64,000 bases of DNA, taken from NCBI RefSeq assembly GCF_963666255.1, contig NZ_OY762655.1:682001-746000 (forward strand). The letters are read 5' to 3'. The notes beneath the pieces are model-generated. The model ran no database searches, was not told where the DNA came from, and was given only the letters and a program-made list of their open reading frames with translations. Source of the DNA: an uncultured Propionivibrio sp. GTDB lineage: Bacteria; Pseudomonadota; Gammaproteobacteria; Burkholderiales; Rhodocyclaceae. How positions within the stretch are numbered: position 1 is the stretch's first letter; each line of letters starts with the position of its first letter. Positions 1 through 9,069 of the stretch are shown here, piece by piece. A program made the position numbers and the translations under genes.

Positions 1-41
1 GCGGCCGGCAATCCGTATAACCCGTATCAAGACAGCGCAAT

Positions 42-72
42 AAAAAAACGGGAGCCGCCGAAGCGCTCCCGT
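42..72 (-). terminator. Rho-independent terminator of the terC-like gene
   Basis: A perfect 8-bp stem (ACGGGAGC with GCTCCCGT) around a 9-nt loop is followed on the minus strand by seven T. It lies just after the stop of the TerC-family gene. Confidence 0.88.
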
Positions 73-97
73 CTGGTTGATACTTAAATACCCGGTT

Positions 98-820
98 TCA
101 GCCACGCTCGATGACATGCTCCTCATCGTCGTCGAGCATCTGGACCATGTCCGAAGATGCCGGCGATTTCGCCACGCGATTGCGCCACCAGCCATAGCCG
201 ATCACACCAACCGTCAAGAGCAACGCCAGGTACGGCGTGTCATGGAAGATGCCAGGCAGATACGGCTGCACCGCCTTGTCGCCCTCGATCATCTCGCCCG
301 CCGTGTAAGCGATCAGGCCCGCACCGATATAGACGATCACCGGATAGCGCGCGATCAGCTTCATGATGATCGTGCTGCCGAAAACAATCAGCGGAATCGA
401 CAGGACGAGACCGGTGATCAGCAGCGCCCAGTCACCCTTGGCGATGCCGGCGATGGCCAGCGTGTTGTCGAGGCTCATGACAACGTCAGCGACCAGGATC
501 GTCTTCACCGCGGCCAGCAGGTTGTCCTGCGCCTGATGCGCCTCACCTTCACCGTGTTCGTCCTCGATCAGCAGCTTGATGGCGATCCAGACCAGCAGAA
601 GCGCACCGAAAAACTGCAGGAAGGGTACTTTCAGCAGGGCGACGGCGATGATGGTCAGAATCACGCGCAGCACAATGGCGCCGCCGCTTCCCCAGAGAAC
701 CGCCTGTTTCTGTTGATGTGCCGGAAGATTTCGCGCCGCCAGCGCGATTACGACGGCATTGTCACCGGAGAGCACGATGTTAACCATCATGATCTGCATC
801 AGGGCAATCAAAAAATCCAT
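98..820 (-). CDS. TerC/YjbE-family integral membrane protein
   Basis: A 240-aa polytopic membrane protein of the TerC family (YjbE-like), which is linked to metal-ion (often Mn2+) export and tellurite resistance. About seven hydrophobic segments are visible. Near the start is the family motif LSGDNAVVIALAARNLP, and DVVMSLDN follows mid-protein; acidic residues in these motifs are the presumed ion ligands. The start was placed at the internal ATG because AAGGAG lies about 10 nt upstream; the 22 extra in-frame residues upstream look non-coding. The gene is monocistronic with its own terminator. I searched the leader for a yybP-ykoY Mn riboswitch and saw none. The substrate is unproven. Confidence 0.85.
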   Translation of the reverse strand: MDFLIALMQIMMVNIVLSGDNAVVIALAARNLPAHQQKQAVLWGSGGAIVLRVILTIIAVALLKVPFLQFFGALLLVWIAIKLLIEDEHGEGEAHQAQDNLLAAVKTILVADVVMSLDNTLAIAGIAKGDWALLITGLVLSIPLIVFGSTIIMKLIARYPVIVYIGAGLIAYTAGEMIEGDKAVQPYLPGIFHDTPYLALLLTVGVIGYGWWRNRVAKSPASSDMVQMLDDDEEHVIERG

Positions 821-1023
821 GTCCACTTGTCTCCTTGATTCTGCAAGCGCAATTCGAAAATAACGCCAGGCTTCATTCAATTTCACAAGGCGAAAACATC
901 ATTCGTCTTGTGGCAAGATTAATCCAACGGAAACGAATCGTAGAGGGCGACTGCTATTCCAGCAAGTCGTTTTTTTTCCGAAACACATCGTCTTTTTCGA
1001 AGTATTGCGAATAACACGAAGGC

Positions 1024-1058
1024 AAAAAAACAGGGGCGCCTGACGCGGCCGCCCCCTG
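1024..1058 (-). terminator. Terminator after tyrS
   Basis: A GC-rich hairpin (CAGGGG with CCCCTG arms, one bulged C) is followed by seven T on the minus strand, 26 nt after the tyrS stop. Confidence 0.8.
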
Positions 1059-1083
1059 CCTTGATGCCAGCCACCTGGACGTA

Positions 1084-2358
1084 TTACGCCCAGCGCAGCA
1101 TCGCGTAGTTTTTCTTGCCCCGCCGGAGCAGCGTGAAGCGCCCGAAGCGCCGATCCGCCTCGCCAAACTGGTGATCGATGGCATCCACCTTGGCGCTGTT
1201 CACCAGCACGCTGCCGCCCTGGACGAAGCTGCGCGCCTCGCTCTTCGACTTCGCCAGACCCGACGCCACCAAGGCATCGAGGAGTCCGGTCGCCGACGCG
1301 TCAAGCGTGACACCCGGCACGCCGTCCTGCGCCAATTGTTCGAGATCGTTTTCGTTCAGCGCGTCGAGGCTCCCCGAAAAGAGGCATTGCGAAATGCGCT
1401 GTGCCGCCTCAAGCGCGGCCCGGCCATGGACGAGTTCGGTCGCCTGCTCGGCAAGAATGCGCTGCGCTTCCGGTTTTTGACCGCTGGCCTTGTCGGCCGC
1501 TTCGATCGCATCGATGTCGGCGACCGAGAGGAAGGTGAAGAAACGCATGAAGCGATAAACGTCGGCATCCGCCGTGTTGAGCCAGAACTGATAGAAAGCG
1601 TAGGGCGACGTTTTTTTGGGGTCGAGCCAGACGGCGCCGGATTCCGTCTTGCCAAACTTCGTGCCGTCCGACTTGGTGATCAGCGGCACGGTCAAGCCAT
1701 AGGCCTGCTGTTGATGCAGGCGACGCGTCAGATCGGTGCCAGCAACGATATTGCCCCACTGGTCGGAGCCACCGACTTGCAGGATGCAGCCATGTCGCTT
1801 GTAGAGTTCAGCAAAATCGTAGCCCTGCAACAGGCTGTAGGAAAACTCGGTATAGGAAATGCCCTGGTCCTCGCGTACCAGGCGCTGTTGCACCGATTCC
1901 TTCTTGATCATCGCATTGACGGAGAAATGCTTGCCGATGTCGCGCAGGAATTCGAGGCAGTTCATGCTGCCGAACCAGTCATAGTTGTTGGCCATGATCG
2001 CCGCGTTCGGGCCATCAAAATCGAGGAAGGGCGCAACCTGATCGCGAATCTTGCCAACCCAGCTGGCGATCACCTCGGGCGTATTGAGCTTGCGCTCGGT
2101 CGCCTTGAAGCTGGGATCGCCGATCATGCCTGTTGCGCCGCCGACCAGTGCGATCGGCTTGTGCCCCGCCTGCTGGAAGCGTTTGAGCACCAGCACCGGC
2201 ACGAGATGTCCGAGATGCAGGCTGTCGGCCGTCGGGTCGAAGCCGCAATACAGGGTCACCTGCGACTTGGCCAACAGTTCGTCAAGCGCTTTGGCATCGG
2301 TCGTCTGAGCGACCAGGCCACGCGCGTGCAAATCCTGCATCAGGGCTGACTGGTACAT
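1084..2358 (-). CDS. tyrS: Tyrosyl-tRNA synthetase
   Basis: Class I aminoacyl-tRNA synthetase that charges tRNA-Tyr with tyrosine in the cytoplasm; 424 aa, the normal length for the bacterial TyrS form. The HIGH-like motif HLGH follows [11 protein letters not shown], and the KMSKS-equivalent KFGKT is in [12 protein letters not shown]. The GGSDQWGN motif of the tyrosine and adenylate site is present. The C-terminal ~70 residues form an S4-type RNA-binding domain ([18 protein letters not shown]). The ATG at 2358 is preferred over an upstream TTG because CGGAGA precedes it and homologues begin here. Confidence 0.97.
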   Translation of the reverse strand: MYQSALMQDLHARGLVAQTTDAKALDELLAKSQVTLYCGFDPTADSLHLGHLVPVLVLKRFQQAGHKPIALVGGATGMIGDPSFKATERKLNTPEVIASWVGKIRDQVAPFLDFDGPNAAIMANNYDWFGSMNCLEFLRDIGKHFSVNAMIKKESVQQRLVREDQGISYTEFSYSLLQGYDFAELYKRHGCILQVGGSDQWGNIVAGTDLTRRLHQQQAYGLTVPLITKSDGTKFGKTESGAVWLDPKKTSPYAFYQFWLNTADADVYRFMRFFTFLSVADIDAIEAADKASGQKPEAQRILAEQATELVHGRAALEAAQRISQCLFSGSLDALNENDLEQLAQDGVPGVTLDASATGLLDALVASGLAKSKSEARSFVQGGSVLVNSAKVDAIDHQFGEADRRFGRFTLLRRGKKNYAMLRWA

Positions 2359-2396
2359 CGAAACATCTCCGCTTTGTGTCAAGGGTTAAACGAGGG

Positions 2397-2402
2397 ATTC
2401 TA
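2397..2402 (-). promoter_or_regulatory. Possible -10 box (TAGAAT) of tyrS
   Basis: TAGAAT on the minus strand, 38 nt upstream of the tyrS start. No good -35 is seen at 17 bp, so this is a weak call. Confidence 0.3.
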
Positions 2403-2444
2403 GCATGCTCCGACAGCCCCTCGCCCACTGCCGGTATCACAGAC

Positions 2445-3206
2445 TCAAGCGACCGTCAGGCCCCGCGACGTAAAGTGCTGGCGCACGCGCGCCATCGTCG
2501 CCGCATCCGGCGGCTCGGTGGCAGCCAACTGATACGGCTTGCGCAGTTCCTGCCACTTGAATTCGCCCATCTTGTGGAAGGGCAGCATCTCGACACGTTC
2601 GACCGTCTTCACCGACGCGACGAAATCGGCCAGGCCTTCAACATGCTCATCGATATCGGTGAGCCCCGGCACGACGACGTAGCGTATCCAGATCGATCGT
2701 CCAAGACGTTCAAGGCGCCGCGCAAAATCGAGCGTCGGCTGCAGATCGACGCCGCACAGACGCCGGTAAGTGTCGGGATCGTAGGACTTGATGTCGAGCA
2801 TCACGAGATCGATATCGGCCAGCATCGCATCGCTCGCTTTCTCGCCCAGATAGCCGGTGGTATCGAGGGCGGTATGCAAGTTCATTTCCTTGCAACCGCG
2901 CAGGATCGAACCGACAAATGCCGGCTGCACCAGCGGCTCGCCGCCGCTGATCGTGACGCCCCCCTTGGCCCGCTTCAGGAAGGTCGAAGTATTCTCGATT
3001 TGGTCGAGGATCTCGGCCGACGCGACCCGTTTACCGTGTTTCAGCCGCCAGCTGTCCGGGTTATGACAATAGAGACAGCGGTGCGGACAGCCCTGCGTGA
3101 AGACGACGAAACGCACGCCGGGACCATCGACGGTGCCGAGCGTCTCGAGCGAATGAATGTAGCCATCGACGGATTGTGTCTTGCGCGGACCGGTACGGAT
3201 TCTCAT
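2445..3206 (-). CDS. pflA: Pyruvate formate-lyase activating enzyme (radical SAM)
   Basis: Radical S-adenosylmethionine enzyme that installs the glycyl radical on PflB under anoxia. The cluster motif CX3CX2C is seen as GCPHRCLYCHNPDSW near residue 38, binding a [4Fe-4S] cluster. Just before it, ETLGTVDGPGVRFVVF is the classic PflA signature. Length is 253 aa against 246 in E. coli. The ATG has AGAAGGTGG upstream. It follows pflB on the same strand, separated by a stem-loop with a T-run, so it is probably made at a lower level by read-through. Confidence 0.97.
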   Translation of the reverse strand: MRIRTGPRKTQSVDGYIHSLETLGTVDGPGVRFVVFTQGCPHRCLYCHNPDSWRLKHGKRVASAEILDQIENTSTFLKRAKGGVTISGGEPLVQPAFVGSILRGCKEMNLHTALDTTGYLGEKASDAMLADIDLVMLDIKSYDPDTYRRLCGVDLQPTLDFARRLERLGRSIWIRYVVVPGLTDIDEHVEGLADFVASVKTVERVEMLPFHKMGEFKWQELRKPYQLAATEPPDAATMARVRQHFTSRGLTVA

Positions 3207-3225
3207 GAAACCACCTTCTGTATCG

Positions 3226-3261
3226 AAAAAGGCCGGCTGAACCCGTGGGGTCCAGCCGGCC
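3226..3261 (-). terminator. Intercistronic attenuating terminator pflB/pflA
   Basis: A perfect 9-bp stem (GGCCGGCTG with CAGCCGGCC) is followed by TTTTT on the minus strand, between the pflB stop and the pflA Shine-Dalgarno. It should cut most transcripts after pflB, giving excess PflB over its activase. Confidence 0.75.
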
Positions 3262-3281
3262 TCATTTTGCTACTTCATCGC

Positions 3282-5609
3282 TCAGGCGTGCGTGGACAGC
3301 TTCTCATGGAAGGTCCGGTTGATGACGTCGAGTTGCTGCTCGCGCGTCAACTTGATGAAGTTGACCGCATAGCCCGACACGCGAACCGTCAGCTGCGGAT
3401 ACTTCTCCGGATGATCCATCGCGTCCTGCAGTGTCTCGCGGGTAAACACGTTGACGTTGATATGCTGGCCGCCTTCACCGAAATAGCCGTCGAGCAGACC
3501 AACCAGGTTGCCGATGCGTTCGTTGCCGGTCTTGCCGAGCGCCTTCGGCACCACCGAGAAGGTGTAGGAAACACCATCCTGCGCGTGCTCGTAGTCGATC
3601 TTGGCGACCGAGCGCATCGATGCCAGCGCGCCCTTCTTGTCGCGACCGTGCATCGGGTTGGCACCCGGTGCGAACGGTTCGCCGGCCTTGCGGCCGCACG
3701 GCGTATTGCCGGTCTTCTTGCCATACACGACGTTCGAGGTGATGGTCAGGACCGACTGCGTGTGCATCGCGTCGCGATACGTCGGATGCTGGCGCAGCTT
3801 CTCCATGAAGCTCTTGACCACCTTGGTCGCGATCTCGTCGACGCGGTCGTCGTCGTTGCCGAAGGCCGGGTACTCGCCGTCGATCTGGTAGTCGACCGCG
3901 AGGCCGCTCTCGTCGCGAATGACATGGACCTTGGCGTACTTGATCGCCGACAGCGAGTCCGCCACCACCGACAAGCCGGCGATGCCGCAGGCCATCGTGC
4001 GCAGGATGTGCATGTCATGGAGCGCCATTTCGATGCGCTCGTAGGCATAACGGTCGTGCATGTAGTGGATGACATTCAGCGCATTGACATAAGTGCCGGC
4101 CAGCCAGTCCATCATGTGGTCGAAGCGCGACATCACCTCGTCGAAGCTGAGGACGTTGGCGGTGATCGGCGCGAACGGCGTCGTCACCTGCTTGCCGCTC
4201 ACTTCGTCGCGACCGCCGTTGATCGCGTACAGCAGCGCCTTGGCGAGGTTGACGCGGGCGCCGAAGAACTGCATCTGCTTGCCGGTGCGCATTGCCGAGA
4301 CACAGCAGGCGATCGAATAATCGTCGCCCCAGTACTGGCGCATCAGATCGTCATTTTCGTACTGGATCGAGCTCGTATCGATCGATTGCTGGGCGCAGTA
4401 ATCCTTGAAGCCTTGCGGCAGCAGGTGCGACCAGAGCACGGTCAGGTTCGGTTCCGGTGCCGGGCCGAGCGTCGTCAGCGTGTGCAGGAAGCGGAAGCTG
4501 TTCTTGGTCACCAGCGGACGGCCGTCGATGCCGACACCGCCGATTGCTTCGGTCACCCAGGTCGGGTCGCCCGAGAACAACGCGTTGTAGTCGTGCGTGC
4601 GCAGGAAGCGGACCATACGCAGCTTGATGATCAGGTCATCGACGAGTTCCTGCGCTTCAACTTCGGTCAGCAGACCGTCCTGGATGTCGCGCTCAACGTA
4701 GATGTCGAGGAAGGTGCTGACACGGCCGAGCGACATGGCGGCGCCGTTCTGCTCCTTGATCGCCGCCAGATAACCGAAATAGGTCCACTGGATCGCTTCC
4801 TGGGCGTTGCGCGCCGGCTTGGCAATGTCAAAGCCATAGCTTTGCGCCATCTGGCCGAGTTCTTCGAGCGCCATGATCTGACGCGAGAGCTCTTCGCGCA
4901 GGCGGATCGTCTCTTCCTTGATCACGTCGAGGCGGAGTTCATGCTTCTGCGATTTCTTGTCCTCGATCAGGCGGTCGAGACCGTAAAGGGCAACGCGGCG
5001 GTAATCGCCGATGATACGGCCGCGGCCGTAGGCATCGGGCAGGCCCGTGATGATCGCCGAATTACGCGCCCGCATCATGTCTTCGGTATAGGCATCGAAG
5101 ACGCCCTGGTTGTGCGTGCGGCGATATTCGCTGAAGACGCGCTCGATCTCGGGATCGATCTGGTAGCCGTATTCCTTCAGCGCCTGTGCTGCCATGCGAA
5201 TGCCGCCGAACGGCATCATCGCCCGCTTCAGGGGCTTGTCGGTCTGCAGGCCGACGATCTTCTCGAGCTTGGCGTCGATGTAACCAGCCGCATGCGTCGC
5301 GATATTGCCGACGACATGCGTATCGGCATCGATCACGCCACCCTTGTCGAGTTCTTCCTTGTAGAGCGCGAGGACCTGGGTCCACAGTTTTTGCGTGCGA
5401 TCGGTCGCCGGCGCCAGGAAGGCGCTGTCGCCGTGGTACGGCGTGTAGTTGCGGTGGATGAAATCGCGGACGTTGATTTCCTTCGCCCAGATCCCGGCTT
5501 CGAATCCCTCCCAGGCATTCTCGCGAACCGGCTGTGCCGCCACCGTCGTGTCGTTGTCGCTGACGCCGACCGCTTTCGCCTTGTCAGCCGTTTTCTTGCC
5601 TTTGGCCAT
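3282..5609 (-). CDS. pflB: Formate C-acetyltransferase (pyruvate formate-lyase)
   Basis: Glycyl-radical enzyme cleaving pyruvate with CoA into acetyl-CoA and formate; 775 aa (E. coli PflB 760). The active-site Cys pair is in [13 protein letters not shown], and the glycyl-radical motif [10 protein letters not shown] is about 40 residues from the C-terminus. An N-terminal stretch rich in Lys and Ala precedes the PFL domain. The start at 5609 is fixed by a strong GGAGG 8 nt upstream; 23 further in-frame residues have no ribosome binding site. It sits between an FNT channel gene and pflA as an operon. PFL implies mixed-acid-type metabolism, less usual in betaproteobacteria. Confidence 0.98.
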   Translation of the reverse strand: MAKGKKTADKAKAVGVSDNDTTVAAQPVRENAWEGFEAGIWAKEINVRDFIHRNYTPYHGDSAFLAPATDRTQKLWTQVLALYKEELDKGGVIDADTHVVGNIATHAAGYIDAKLEKIVGLQTDKPLKRAMMPFGGIRMAAQALKEYGYQIDPEIERVFSEYRRTHNQGVFDAYTEDMMRARNSAIITGLPDAYGRGRIIGDYRRVALYGLDRLIEDKKSQKHELRLDVIKEETIRLREELSRQIMALEELGQMAQSYGFDIAKPARNAQEAIQWTYFGYLAAIKEQNGAAMSLGRVSTFLDIYVERDIQDGLLTEVEAQELVDDLIIKLRMVRFLRTHDYNALFSGDPTWVTEAIGGVGIDGRPLVTKNSFRFLHTLTTLGPAPEPNLTVLWSHLLPQGFKDYCAQQSIDTSSIQYENDDLMRQYWGDDYSIACCVSAMRTGKQMQFFGARVNLAKALLYAINGGRDEVSGKQVTTPFAPITANVLSFDEVMSRFDHMMDWLAGTYVNALNVIHYMHDRYAYERIEMALHDMHILRTMACGIAGLSVVADSLSAIKYAKVHVIRDESGLAVDYQIDGEYPAFGNDDDRVDEIATKVVKSFMEKLRQHPTYRDAMHTQSVLTITSNVVYGKKTGNTPCGRKAGEPFAPGANPMHGRDKKGALASMRSVAKIDYEHAQDGVSYTFSVVPKALGKTGNERIGNLVGLLDGYFGEGGQHINVNVFTRETLQDAMDHPEKYPQLTVRVSGYAVNFIKLTREQQLDVINRTFHEKLSTHA

Positions 5610-5684
5610 TACTGCTTCCTCCAGTTGATTACATCGATTACTTCGTAACTTCTTGCACGCTATTGGCATCAACGGCAACCCGCA

Positions 5685-6539
5685 TCAGCGGACGTCGCCA
5701 TTGGCCCGAACAATCTTTCTGCCGCTCATGCGCAACGCCGTCGCCGGTTCCTCGACGTCATCGGCGGCCACCGCCTCGGCAATCGAGGGGCGCGACGCAA
5801 ACCAGTACGCAACGCCCATGAACAACACGCCGCTCGTCGCATTGCCGAGCGTCGCCCACAGCAGGTTGTGGCCCCAGCCGGCGAGATTCACCGCCGGATC
5901 GCCGCCGCCCATCACACCGATCGACAGACCGGTCATGTTGGCGACGCTGTGTTCGTATCCGCTGGCGATGAAGCCGAGCAGACACCAGAAAATCAGGATG
6001 CATTTCGCCGCGTCGCTGGTCGTGCGGGCCGTCATCCAGACGGCAAGACAGACGAGCCAGTTGCAGAGGACGCCCTTGGCGAAAATCTGCAGCGCCGGCG
6101 GATGCATCTTGTAGGCGACGATTTCGTACAAAACCGTCCCATGCACCAGGTTGCCGCCTCCGGAAAGCATGAAGAGCGACGAGACGAGCAAGGCACCGGC
6201 CAGGTTGCCGACCCAGGTCAGCGCACAGAGCTTGACCGAATCGCCCGGCGAGGTCCGTCCCCGCAACCACCCCAAGGCCATGTACATCGTATAGCCGGTA
6301 AACAACTCCGATCCGGCAAAGATCACGAGCGTCAGCGAGATACCGAAACAGGCGCCCATGACCAGTCGACGCACCGACGGCGGCACATCGTTGCCGAGCG
6401 TAAAAATCAGGATGATCGCAAGACCCACATAGGCGCCGGCCATCATTGCGCCAACAAAGAATCCAGCGGGGGACTTCTTCTGATAGGCCACTTTTTTGGC
6501 GGCCAGATCGGCAAACTTATCGACGGTTTCAAGGTACAT
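5685..6539 (-). CDS. Formate/nitrite transporter family channel, NirC-like
   Basis: A 284-aa FNT-family pentameric channel with six membrane segments. Motifs AGAYVGLAIILIFTLGN, FAGSELFTGYTM, ASGYEHSVANM (with the central His) and GHNLLWATLGN match NirC (nitrite) more closely than FocA. Its place directly upstream of pflB, where focA normally lies, suggests formate export and uptake, so the substrate may be formate, nitrite or both. A ~30-residue charged tail after the last segment is unlike E. coli NirC. It is the first gene of the FNT-pflB-pflA operon and follows a near-consensus sigma70 promoter. Family assignment is firm; substrate is inference. Confidence 0.9.
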   Translation of the reverse strand: MYLETVDKFADLAAKKVAYQKKSPAGFFVGAMMAGAYVGLAIILIFTLGNDVPPSVRRLVMGACFGISLTLVIFAGSELFTGYTMYMALGWLRGRTSPGDSVKLCALTWVGNLAGALLVSSLFMLSGGGNLVHGTVLYEIVAYKMHPPALQIFAKGVLCNWLVCLAVWMTARTTSDAAKCILIFWCLLGFIASGYEHSVANMTGLSIGVMGGGDPAVNLAGWGHNLLWATLGNATSGVLFMGVAYWFASRPSIAEAVAADDVEEPATALRMSGRKIVRANGDVR

Positions 6540-6613
6540 GGGCCACCACGCTAGGACTATCGCATAGAGAAATTATATTTCACCATGCGGGATATGGTCG
6601 TAAAAATCGGCGT

Positions 6614-6642
6614 ATTATAGTGATTTACACGAGGAAAATCAA
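6614..6642 (-). promoter_or_regulatory. Sigma70 promoter of the FNT-pflB-pflA operon
   Basis: On the minus strand TTGATT, a 17-bp spacer, then TATAAT: a near-consensus promoter about 75 nt upstream of the FNT start codon. No canonical FNR box (TTGAT-N4-ATCAA) was seen at the usual position. Confidence 0.7.
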
Positions 6643-6663
6643 GCAATTCCGTCCGAAGCGCGT

Positions 6664-6690
6664 GATTGCCACACTATCACTGTGGCAATC
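6664..6690. promoter_or_regulatory. Perfect palindrome, putative operator
   Basis: GATTGCCACA and TGTGGCAATC form perfect 10-bp inverted repeats around a 7-bp centre. The site lies about 22 bp upstream of the -35 box of the FNT-pfl promoter, an activator-like position. The regulator is unknown. Confidence 0.55.
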
Positions 6691-6929
6691 CGGCAAATCG
6701 CCACGCGTTGCGCCTCCTGCCTTCAGGCGCCCGCATCCATCACGGCAGACAAGCACCGCCATTGCGGAGGCTCAGGCGTCCCGGCGTCGCAATAAGAGTC
6801 ACTCAAACACCGGTCGCAGCCACACCGAGGCTGCCAAGGCGCATGACGCGATCTGAACCGTAAGAGGAGGCGCGTCGTAACGATGGCGGCACTCGAAAGG
6901 CGCCGTCGAAGCGGCGCGTCCGTACTGCC

Positions 6930-7505
6930 TCACCAACCCGCGCGGATCACTTTCTCGGCCCAGAAAAGCGCCGTAATCGTCTTTCCGTCGGTGATCTCGC
7001 CACTGCGCACACCGGCAATCGCCTCGTCGAGACTCAGCGTCAGCAAATCGAGGAACTCGCCATGATCGAGTGACTGACCCGCCTGGCGAACAAGACCGCG
7101 CGCGACAAAAATCTCGATCCGCTCGTTTGAATAGCCGATACAGGGATGCATGACGCCCAAATAACGCCAGTCGCTCGCCGTATAGCCGGTCTCCTCGAGC
7201 AGTTCGCGCTGTCCTGTATTCAGGATATCCTCGCCCGGATCAATCTTTCCGGCCGGAAATTCGAGAAAAGCCTGACGCGGCGGATAGCGGAATTGCCGCT
7301 CGAAAATCATCCGACCGTCATCAAGAATCGGAATGATCACCACCGCGCCCTGATGCCGGACGTATTCCCGCGTCGTTTCATGGCCGTCCGGTTGGCGGAC
7401 ACGATCAAGGCGCACCTCGAGCAGTCGCCCACGATAAACCTCGGTGCTGGCGATCTCGGTTTCGGTCAGGTGGGGATACCTGTCGTCTGGCAACTGGCTC
7501 ATCAT
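6930..7505 (-). CDS. NUDIX hydrolase, ADP-ribose pyrophosphatase-like
   Basis: A 191-aa NUDIX protein of the NudF/ADP-sugar pyrophosphatase group, hydrolysing nucleoside diphosphate derivatives such as ADP-ribose. The complete Nudix box GX5EX7REUXEEXGU is seen, from GKIDPGE to RELLEETGY (about residues 89-111). Two consecutive ATGs open the gene; GAGG is better spaced from the second. It follows nuoN after a terminator on the same strand. A NUDIX gene next to nuoN is common in betaproteobacteria. Confidence 0.88.
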   Translation of the reverse strand: MMSQLPDDRYPHLTETEIASTEVYRGRLLEVRLDRVRQPDGHETTREYVRHQGAVVIIPILDDGRMIFERQFRYPPRQAFLEFPAGKIDPGEDILNTGQRELLEETGYTASDWRYLGVMHPCIGYSNERIEIFVARGLVRQAGQSLDHGEFLDLLTLSLDEAIAGVRSGEITDGKTITALFWAEKVIRAGW

Positions 7506-7516
7506 AACCTCGCATG

Positions 7517-7540
7517 AAAACGCCCCGGCAAGCGGGGCGT
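7517..7540 (-). terminator. Terminator of the nuo operon
   Basis: An 8-bp perfect stem (ACGCCCCG with CGGGGCGT), 5-nt loop and TTTT on the minus strand, 30 nt after the nuoN stop and just before the NUDIX gene. Confidence 0.75.
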
Positions 7541-7569
7541 CGGTGATTCAGAAACGCTGCAGGCTTCGG

Positions 7570-9057
7570 TCAGAGCGACCGCAGCAACACAAACGCGCAA
7601 ATCGACATCAGCATCTGCGGGAACAGACCGAGCGCCGCCACAGCCAGGCCATTGAACGACATCAGCACCTTGACGTCGAGCGAGGCGGTAATCGGCGCAT
7701 CATCCGTCGGCACATCGAAATACATGACCTTGACGACGCGCAGATAGTAGTAGGCGCCGACCAGAGAGAACAACACGGCAGCGATCGCCAGCCAGAGATA
7801 GCCGGCGGCTACGACCGCCTGCAGTACCGAGAACTTGGCGAAGAAACCAACGAAGAACGGGATGCCGGCCATCGAGAACATCATCATCATCATGACGGCG
7901 GCAAACCAAGGGCTGCGCTTGTTGAGGCCGGCGAGATCGCTGATTTCCTCTGACTCGAAACCGGCACGCGACAGCAGCAGGATCATGCCGAAGGTACCGG
8001 CACTGGTAATGACGTAGGTCATCACATAGAACATCGACGAACTGTAGGCATTGATCGCAAAGCGCGCATCGCCGCCAACGACGCCGACGACGAGGCCGAG
8101 CAGCATGAAGCCCATGTGCGAGATGGCCGAATAGGCCAGCATGCGCTTGAGATTGGTCTGCGCGATCGCGGCGAAGTTACCGACGGCCATCGACAGCACC
8201 GACAGGATCAGCAACATGTTCTGCCAGTCGTTCGAGGCGACAAGCAGGCCACCGACCAGCATGCGCATGACGATCGCAAACGCCGCGAGCTTCGGCGCGC
8301 TGGCGATGATCAGCGTCACCGCCGTCGGGGCGCCGTGATAGACGTCCGGAATCCACATGTGGAACGGCACGACGCCGAGCTTGAAGGCAATGCCGGCGAC
8401 CAGGAAGACGACGCCGAAGAGCAGCACGATCATGTCCGCCTGGCCCGAGAACAGGCGTTCGGCCACCGTCGTGATCTCGAGCGAGCCAGTCGCGCCATAG
8501 ATCATCGACATGCCGTAGAGCAGCAGACCCGACGCGAGCGCGCCGAGGACGAAGTACTTCATCGCCGCCTCGGTCGCCTGGACCGAGTCGCGATTCAGCG
8601 CCACCATGCCATAGAGCGACAGCGACAGGAGTTCGATACCGATGTAGATCGTCAGGAAATGGTTGGCGGAGATCATCACCATCATGCCGAGCGTCGCGAA
8701 CAGCGTCAGCGTGTAGAACTCGCCCTTCGCCAGTTGCGGGCGATCGAGCACGTAGCCGCGCGAGTAGAACAGCACAACGATCATCACGATATCGAGCATC
8801 AGCTTGAGCAGATCGCCCATCAGATCGCCGACGTACATGTTGCTGAAGGTGTAGGCAACCTGTCCGCTGCTCACCATGACCGTCACGACGGCCGACGCCG
8901 CCAGGGTGAATTGCGTGAGGACGAAGGTCAGCGTGCGGTTCTTATCCCGGACGAAGAGATCGACGATCATGATCAGGCAGGCCATGGCCAGCAGGAAGAT
9001 CTCGGCGCTGGCGAGGCGCAGATCGGGCAGAGCAAATTGCATTTCGGCGAGCGTCAT
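7570..9057 (-). CDS. nuoN: NADH-quinone oxidoreductase subunit N
   Basis: Antiporter-like membrane subunit of complex I, 495 aa with about 14 hydrophobic segments; it belongs to the proton-pumping arm. The family motif [17 protein letters not shown] is present, as is a Lys within a membrane segment ([11 protein letters not shown] region flanks it). It is the last gene of the nuo operon, 12 nt after nuoM and followed by a terminator. Order and length match other betaproteobacterial nuo operons. Confidence 0.97.
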   Translation of the reverse strand: MTLAEMQFALPDLRLASAEIFLLAMACLIMIVDLFVRDKNRTLTFVLTQFTLAASAVVTVMVSSGQVAYTFSNMYVGDLMGDLLKLMLDIVMIVVLFYSRGYVLDRPQLAKGEFYTLTLFATLGMMVMISANHFLTIYIGIELLSLSLYGMVALNRDSVQATEAAMKYFVLGALASGLLLYGMSMIYGATGSLEITTVAERLFSGQADMIVLLFGVVFLVAGIAFKLGVVPFHMWIPDVYHGAPTAVTLIIASAPKLAAFAIVMRMLVGGLLVASNDWQNMLLILSVLSMAVGNFAAIAQTNLKRMLAYSAISHMGFMLLGLVVGVVGGDARFAINAYSSSMFYVMTYVITSAGTFGMILLLSRAGFESEEISDLAGLNKRSPWFAAVMMMMMFSMAGIPFFVGFFAKFSVLQAVVAAGYLWLAIAAVLFSLVGAYYYLRVVKVMYFDVPTDDAPITASLDVKVLMSFNGLAVAALGLFPQMLMSICAFVLLRSL

Positions 9058-9069
9058 AACGGATACCAG

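Larger units (their letters stand above)
6540..6929. other. Intergenic region between the NUDIX gene and the FNT-pfl operon
   Basis: About 390 bp with no convincing gene. The left 150 bp hold the promoter and palindrome described separately. In the remainder I see only a short 6-bp GC hairpin (near 6899-6916) and no clear ORF with a ribosome binding site. Confidence 0.6.

Noticed and set aside
821-1023. yybP-ykoY manganese riboswitch in front of the TerC-family gene
   Set aside because: This riboswitch often precedes such genes, but the conserved motif and paired elements were not found in the leader.
2364-2376. TTGACA as the -35 box of tyrS
   Set aside because: It lies downstream of the TAGAAT candidate and just before the Shine-Dalgarno, with no -10 at suitable distance before the start codon.
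2376-5648. Very long open frame of about 1090 codons on the plus strand, opposite pflA and pflB
   Set aside because: It lacks recognisable domains, is rich in Arg/His/Asp as expected for the complement of a GC-rich gene, and spans the stop and start regions of two firm minus-strand genes.
6600-6660. FNR box at the FNT-pfl promoter
   Set aside because: TTGATT and AATCA elements are present but their spacing does not give TTGAT-N4-ATCAA; TTGATT is better read as the -35 box.
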